Shown here in pieces: positions 63,483 to 64,000 of a stretch of DNA of 64,000 bases. Made by a program: the position numbers and the translations under genes. Origin of the DNA: Urmitella timonensis (lineage in GTDB: Bacteria; Actinomycetota; Actinomycetes; Actinomycetales; Actinomycetaceae); NCBI GenBank assembly GCA_900120415.1, contig FQLW01000006.1:434001-498000 (forward strand). Direction: 5' to 3'. Below the pieces are notes generated by a model. The model was not told the DNA's origin, did not search any database, and saw only the letters and a program-made list of their open reading frames with translations. Within the stretch, counting starts at the first letter, position 1, and each line of letters starts with the position of its first letter.

Positions 63483-64000
63483 ATGGATTTAGAAACCAGT
63501 GTAGCAAGGGTAGATGAGCGGATTTGCGCTGCCTGTGAGGCGGCGGGCAGGAATCGCAGCGAAGTTACTTTAGAGTTGGCGGTCAAGACCCGCAGCAGCC
63601 AAGAGATTATTGCTGCTGCTAAGCAACTAGTTAAGCGCGGTCTGCCAGTGGTTCTAGGTCACAACCATGTTCAGGAAGCCCAGGCAACCAACCCGGCAAT
63701 ACGGCAGGTCGATCTTGGCGCTACAGTTCATATGATAGGGCATTTACAGGGCAATAAGATTAGCGCCGCTTTAGAGGTTTGCGACCTGGTTGAAACCGTG
63801 GATTCAATTAAAACTGCGCAGCGTTTGGTGCGCCGCCTGGAAGCGAACTATCCGGGGCGCACTTTACCTTGCTTTATTGAAGTGAACTGTTCGCGCGAAG
63901 CCGCTAAGGCGGGGGTAAGCCCGGAAAAAGCGGAAGATTTAACCCAGCAGGTCTTAGCTATGGAGCAGCTACGGCTTTGCGGTTTTATGACAATTGGGGC
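63483..64000 (+). CDS. YggS/PLPBP-family PLP-binding protein (partial, cut by window end)
   Basis: The frame opens at ATG 63483 and is still open at the last base (172 complete codons). The PLP lysine is in ELAVKTRS, followed by LGHNHVQEA (normally GENYVQE) and HMIGHLQGNK, the family hallmarks. These proteins maintain PLP homeostasis. The His in place of Glu and Tyr in the GENYVQE block is unusual. In actinobacteria yggS usually belongs to the division cluster, but the next genes are outside the window. Confidence 0.88.
   Translation, partial: MDLETSVARVDERICAACEAAGRNRSEVTLELAVKTRSSQEIIAAAKQLVKRGLPVVLGHNHVQEAQATNPAIRQVDLGATVHMIGHLQGNKISAALEVCDLVETVDSIKTAQRLVRRLEANYPGRTLPCFIEVNCSREAAKAGVSPEKAEDLTQQVLAMEQLRLCGFMTIG

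Overview
The window looks like chromosome of a moderate-GC (about half G+C) member of the Actinomycetaceae. A Varibaculum-like organism is my best guess, but the genus is an inference from gene content and not proven. Supporting this are the actinobacterial order ffs-dnaX-recR-lysC-asd, a DUF3516-type helicase, an IdeR/DtxR-type iron box, sortase-anchored host-glycan hydrolases with LAXTG-like signals, and GTG/TTG starts behind strong GGAGG sites. No rRNA, CRISPR array, prophage or intact insertion sequence was seen.

Layout. 0-7.3 kb is an accessory zone: an alpha/beta hydrolase broken by one in-frame stop, small membrane proteins, a MacB-like ABC exporter, then a packed toxin-antitoxin island (RelBE-type, MNT nucleotidyltransferase, DinJ-YafQ, and a RelB-like antitoxin followed by a small membrane protein instead of a toxin). 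7.3-9.0 kb is an ABC-F ATPase. 9.4-19.2 kb is an envelope-stress-like locus: a Pro-rich membrane protein, an SPFH/zinc-ribbon protein, a zinc-ribbon membrane protein and a TPM-domain protein (a YdjGHI-like set without PspA), then a LuxR-type response regulator, two membrane sensors and a lipoprotein. The first sensor has a ten-C homopolymer just after its start codon that puts it out of frame, which makes it a strong phase-variation candidate. A near-identical 21-bp element lies upstream of the first gene and of the lipoprotein gene and may define the regulon.

19.3-24.4 kb carries efeUOB iron uptake under a textbook IdeR-boxed promoter, and an MFS transporter. 24.6-32.5 kb has a TetR regulator, a variant-LRR membrane protein, then asd, lysC, recR, dnaX and the SRP RNA. 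A tRNA-Ser(GGA), a decayed PIN toxin with its intact antitoxin, and a VIT-family transporter follow. 35.6-49.9 kb is a host-glycan/surface island: a GH20 hexosaminidase, a beta-helix protein that I read as a GH136 lacto-N-biosidase with its dedicated SurA-like chaperone, a GH33 sialidase and a large surface protein. All four large secreted proteins carry LAXTG-like sorting tails.

49.9-51 kb is a gene-free but unusually structured stretch. 51-58 kb is the arginine operon argCJBDGH, lacking argF and argR but with a tandem ARG box over what looks like a leaderless promoter. The window closes with a flavodoxin, a hypothetical membrane protein, a phosphatidylcholine-synthase-like enzyme, a DUF3516 helicase and the start of a YggS-family gene cut by the window edge.
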